Assembly: GCA_020200675.1 (NCBI GenBank)
Contig: JAIVIG010000386.1
Coordinates: 1-6,320, forward strand
Origin: Actinomycetota bacterium
Lineage (GTDB): Bacteria; Actinomycetota; Rubrobacteria; Rubrobacterales; Rubrobacteraceae
Length of the DNA: 6,320 nt
Direction of reading: 5' to 3'
Part shown: positions 5,327 to 6,320 of the stretch, in pieces
How the letters are laid out: the number at the start of each line of letters is the position of its first letter
Position numbering within the stretch: position 1 is the stretch's first letter
Made by a program: the position numbers and the translations under genes
Notes under the pieces: model-generated
Told to the model about the DNA's origin: nothing
What the model saw: only the letters and a program-made list of their open reading frames with translations
Databases searched by the model: none

Positions 5327-6055
5327 GTGGTACAGGTCTTCCTCCTGGCGATCCTGACGGCGCTCGCCACCGGGCTCGGGGCGCTGCCCTTCGTTTTCGT
5401 CGGAGACCTCACCCGCAAATGGCTCGGGGTGTCGAACGCCGTGGCGGGCGGCCTCATGCTCGCGGCGAGCTTCGGCTTGATCTACGAGGGCGTCTCCTAC
5501 GGCCTGGCCCGGACGGTGCTCGGCGGGCTCATCGGCCTCGCCTTTATAGTCCTGACGCGAAACTTGCTTAACGGTAAAGAGCATCACGTCGCCTCCAGCG
5601 AGGAGCGGGGCGTCGACCCGCGCAAGGCGCTGCTGATGGTGGGGGTGATGACCGCCCACTCGTTCACCGAAGGGGTGGGCGTGGGGGTATCCTTCGGCGG
5701 AGGCCAGGACCTCGGGCTCTTCATCACGCTCGCGATAGCCGTGCATAACGTACCGGAGGGGCTCGCCATAAGCCTGGTGCTGGTCCCTCGGGGGGTCGGC
5801 GTTGGCAAGGCGGCCTTCTGGAGCGTCTTCTCGAGCCTGCCGCAGCCCGCCATGGCAGTGCCGGCCTTCCTCTTCGTGGCCTTCTTCGAGCCTCTGTTGC
5901 CGATCGGGTTGGGGTTCGCTGCCGGGGCGATGATCTGGATGGTCTTCTCGGAGATCATGCCGGAGTCTCTCGAGGAGGCGTCGAGCAACCTGGTGGCGGT
6001 GGTGGCGACGCTCTCGGTCCTCGCCACGGTCGCGTTCCAGGTTCTGATCCGGTAA
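5327..6055 (+). CDS. ZIP family metal transporter (GufA-like), 242 aa
   Basis: Inner-membrane carrier of the ZIP family, which moves Zn2+ or other divalent metals into the cytoplasm. About eight hydrophobic helices are visible: 2-25, 36-55, 60-80, 101-122, 130-153, 162-187, 190-213 and 221-241. Helix 4 carries HSFTEG (His111, Glu115) and helix 5 HNVPEG (His140, Asn141, Glu144), the two halves of the metal site; helix 7 ends in the conserved FSEIMPES. A short polar loop with His86-His87 lies between helices 3 and 4, as in other ZIPs. Ser112 stands where many relatives have Asn. I prefer the GTG at 5327 because GGAGG lies 8 nt upstream and the protein then opens directly into helix 1. In-frame GTGs at 5306 and 5312 would add seven or five residues. 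Metal specificity cannot be read. It may be co-transcribed with the usp relic just upstream. Confidence 0.92.
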   Translation: MVQVFLLAILTALATGLGALPFVFVGDLTRKWLGVSNAVAGGLMLAASFGLIYEGVSYGLARTVLGGLIGLAFIVLTRNLLNGKEHHVASSEERGVDPRKALLMVGVMTAHSFTEGVGVGVSFGGGQDLGLFITLAIAVHNVPEGLAISLVLVPRGVGVGKAAFWSVFSSLPQPAMAVPAFLFVAFFEPLLPIGLGFAAGAMIWMVFSEIMPESLEEASSNLVAVVATLSVLATVAFQVLIR

Positions 6056-6064
6056 CGACTCCCC

Positions 6065-6079
6065 GACGGTCAGACCGTC
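6065..6079 (+). terminator. Perfect 7-bp inverted repeat just after the ZIP stop; possible 3' stem-loop
   Basis: GACGGTC, one base, GACCGTC, beginning 9 nt after the ZIP stop codon. In RNA at least five pairs could form around a five-base loop. No T-run follows, so it is at best a non-canonical terminator or 3'-end stabiliser; a protein-binding dyad is the alternative. Confidence 0.4.
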
Positions 6080-6136
6080 TCCGCAACCGAGACGTGGTCA
6101 TCGTCAGCCCGATGTCTCAACGGAAACACTCGCACC

Positions 6137-6169
6137 AAAACCCACGGACACCGGAAACTTCCGGTGGGT
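6137..6169 (-). terminator. Probable terminator of the minus-strand universal stress protein
   Basis: CACCGGAA and TTCCGGTG form an 8-bp inverted repeat around two bases (6149-6166), and outer arms CCCAC/GTGGG (6141-6145, 6164-6168) offer an alternative longer stem. Read on the minus strand, the structure is followed by TTTT (6140-6137). It lies about 46 nt after the stress protein's stop, in the gap between two converging genes, and could stop transcription in either direction, though only the minus side has the T-run. Confidence 0.5.
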
Positions 6170-6214
6170 CGATCTATGAGACCGTGTGGAATGACCGGGT
6201 AGCTTCACTCGTTC

Positions 6215-6320
6215 TCAGACTCCCGAACGCGGGTAGACCAGCACCGGCCCTTTCGCGGCGTGGAGCACCTTCGTCGAGACGCTGCCGAGCCTCATGCGCC
6301 GGACCGCTCCGAGACCGCGG
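6215..6320 (-). CDS. Universal stress protein (UspA family), C-terminal end only; gene continues beyond the window
   Basis: Only the last 34 complete codons are inside the window. They read RGLGAVRRMRLGSVSTKVLHAAKGPVLVYP and onwards to a TGA at 6215-6217. This is the signature end of nucleotide-binding universal stress proteins: Gly, nine residues, Gly-Ser (the second part of the G-x2-G-x9-G-S/T ATP-binding motif), then the helix STKVLHAAKGP and the closing beta-strand VLVYP. These small cytoplasmic proteins respond to stress and often bind ATP. The start lies to the right, outside the window, so its integrity is unknown. It converges on the ZIP gene, with a probable terminator between them. 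Its 3' end is about 80 % identical to the 3' end of the usp relic at 5159-5272. Confidence 0.85.
   Translation of the reverse strand, partial: RGLGAVRRMRLGSVSTKVLHAAKGPVLVYPRSGV

Noticed and set aside
4886..5746. A 286-codon minus-strand frame opposite the ZIP gene and usp relic
   Set aside because: Composition is His/Glu/Arg-rich without motifs and it covers a clear membrane protein on the other strand; an antisense shadow.
1..6320. Mobile element, CRISPR array, tRNA or rRNA
   Set aside because: No transposase or integrase motifs, no regularly spaced repeats, and no cloverleaf or rRNA-like segments were found on either strand.

Overview
The window is GC-rich bacterial DNA with dense short-gap gene packing. 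Protein flavour (degradative thiolase, CocE-type hydrolase, universal stress proteins, GufA-like ZIP transporter) suggests a high-GC actinomycete, possibly Rubrobacter-like. That placement is an inference from composition and protein style, not from a marker gene. No tRNA, rRNA, CRISPR array, transposase or phage gene was seen.

Minus-strand block (about 1-3830). Three apparently intact genes read right to left: a cytoplasmic CocE/NonD-type (S15-like) hydrolase (1953-3701), an RraA-family protein (1453-1935) and a degradative thiolase (178-1335). The hydrolase stop lies 17 nt from the preferred rraA start, so those two are very likely one transcript. The thiolase follows after 117 nt, has its own good ribosome site and a plausible internal promoter. 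The RraA protein keeps the Arg-Asp-x-x-Glu motif of aldolase/decarboxylase-active members. The trio therefore looks like a small catabolic set (ester or amide cleavage, C-C cleavage of an oxo-acid, thiolysis), but the substrate cannot be read from the sequence. A 53-codon ORF of unknown nature overlaps the thiolase stop. The hydrolase leader carries a candidate promoter, a strong dyad and a tandem hexamer.

Decayed zone (3946-5272). A minus-strand FAD-binding (GlcD-like) oxidoreductase gene has lost the second half of its FAD domain and changed frame at about 4430. About 800 bp away, on the plus strand, a universal stress protein gene has been reduced to its first and last codons. It keeps its ribosome site and ends in two stops. 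Both genes lost their middles while keeping their ends.

Plus-strand ZIP gene (5327-6055). An eight-helix ZIP metal transporter with both metal-site helices intact lies directly downstream of the stress-protein relic. A convergent, incomplete universal stress protein gene enters from the right edge on the minus strand (6215 to beyond 6320). Its 3' end matches the relic's 3' end at 45 of 56 positions in inverted orientation, so paralogous usp copies flank the transporter.

I do not see a convincing undescribed multi-gene system. The most interesting signals are the two internally deleted genes, the relic usp ORF now sitting in the transporter's leader, and the hydrolase-RraA pairing.
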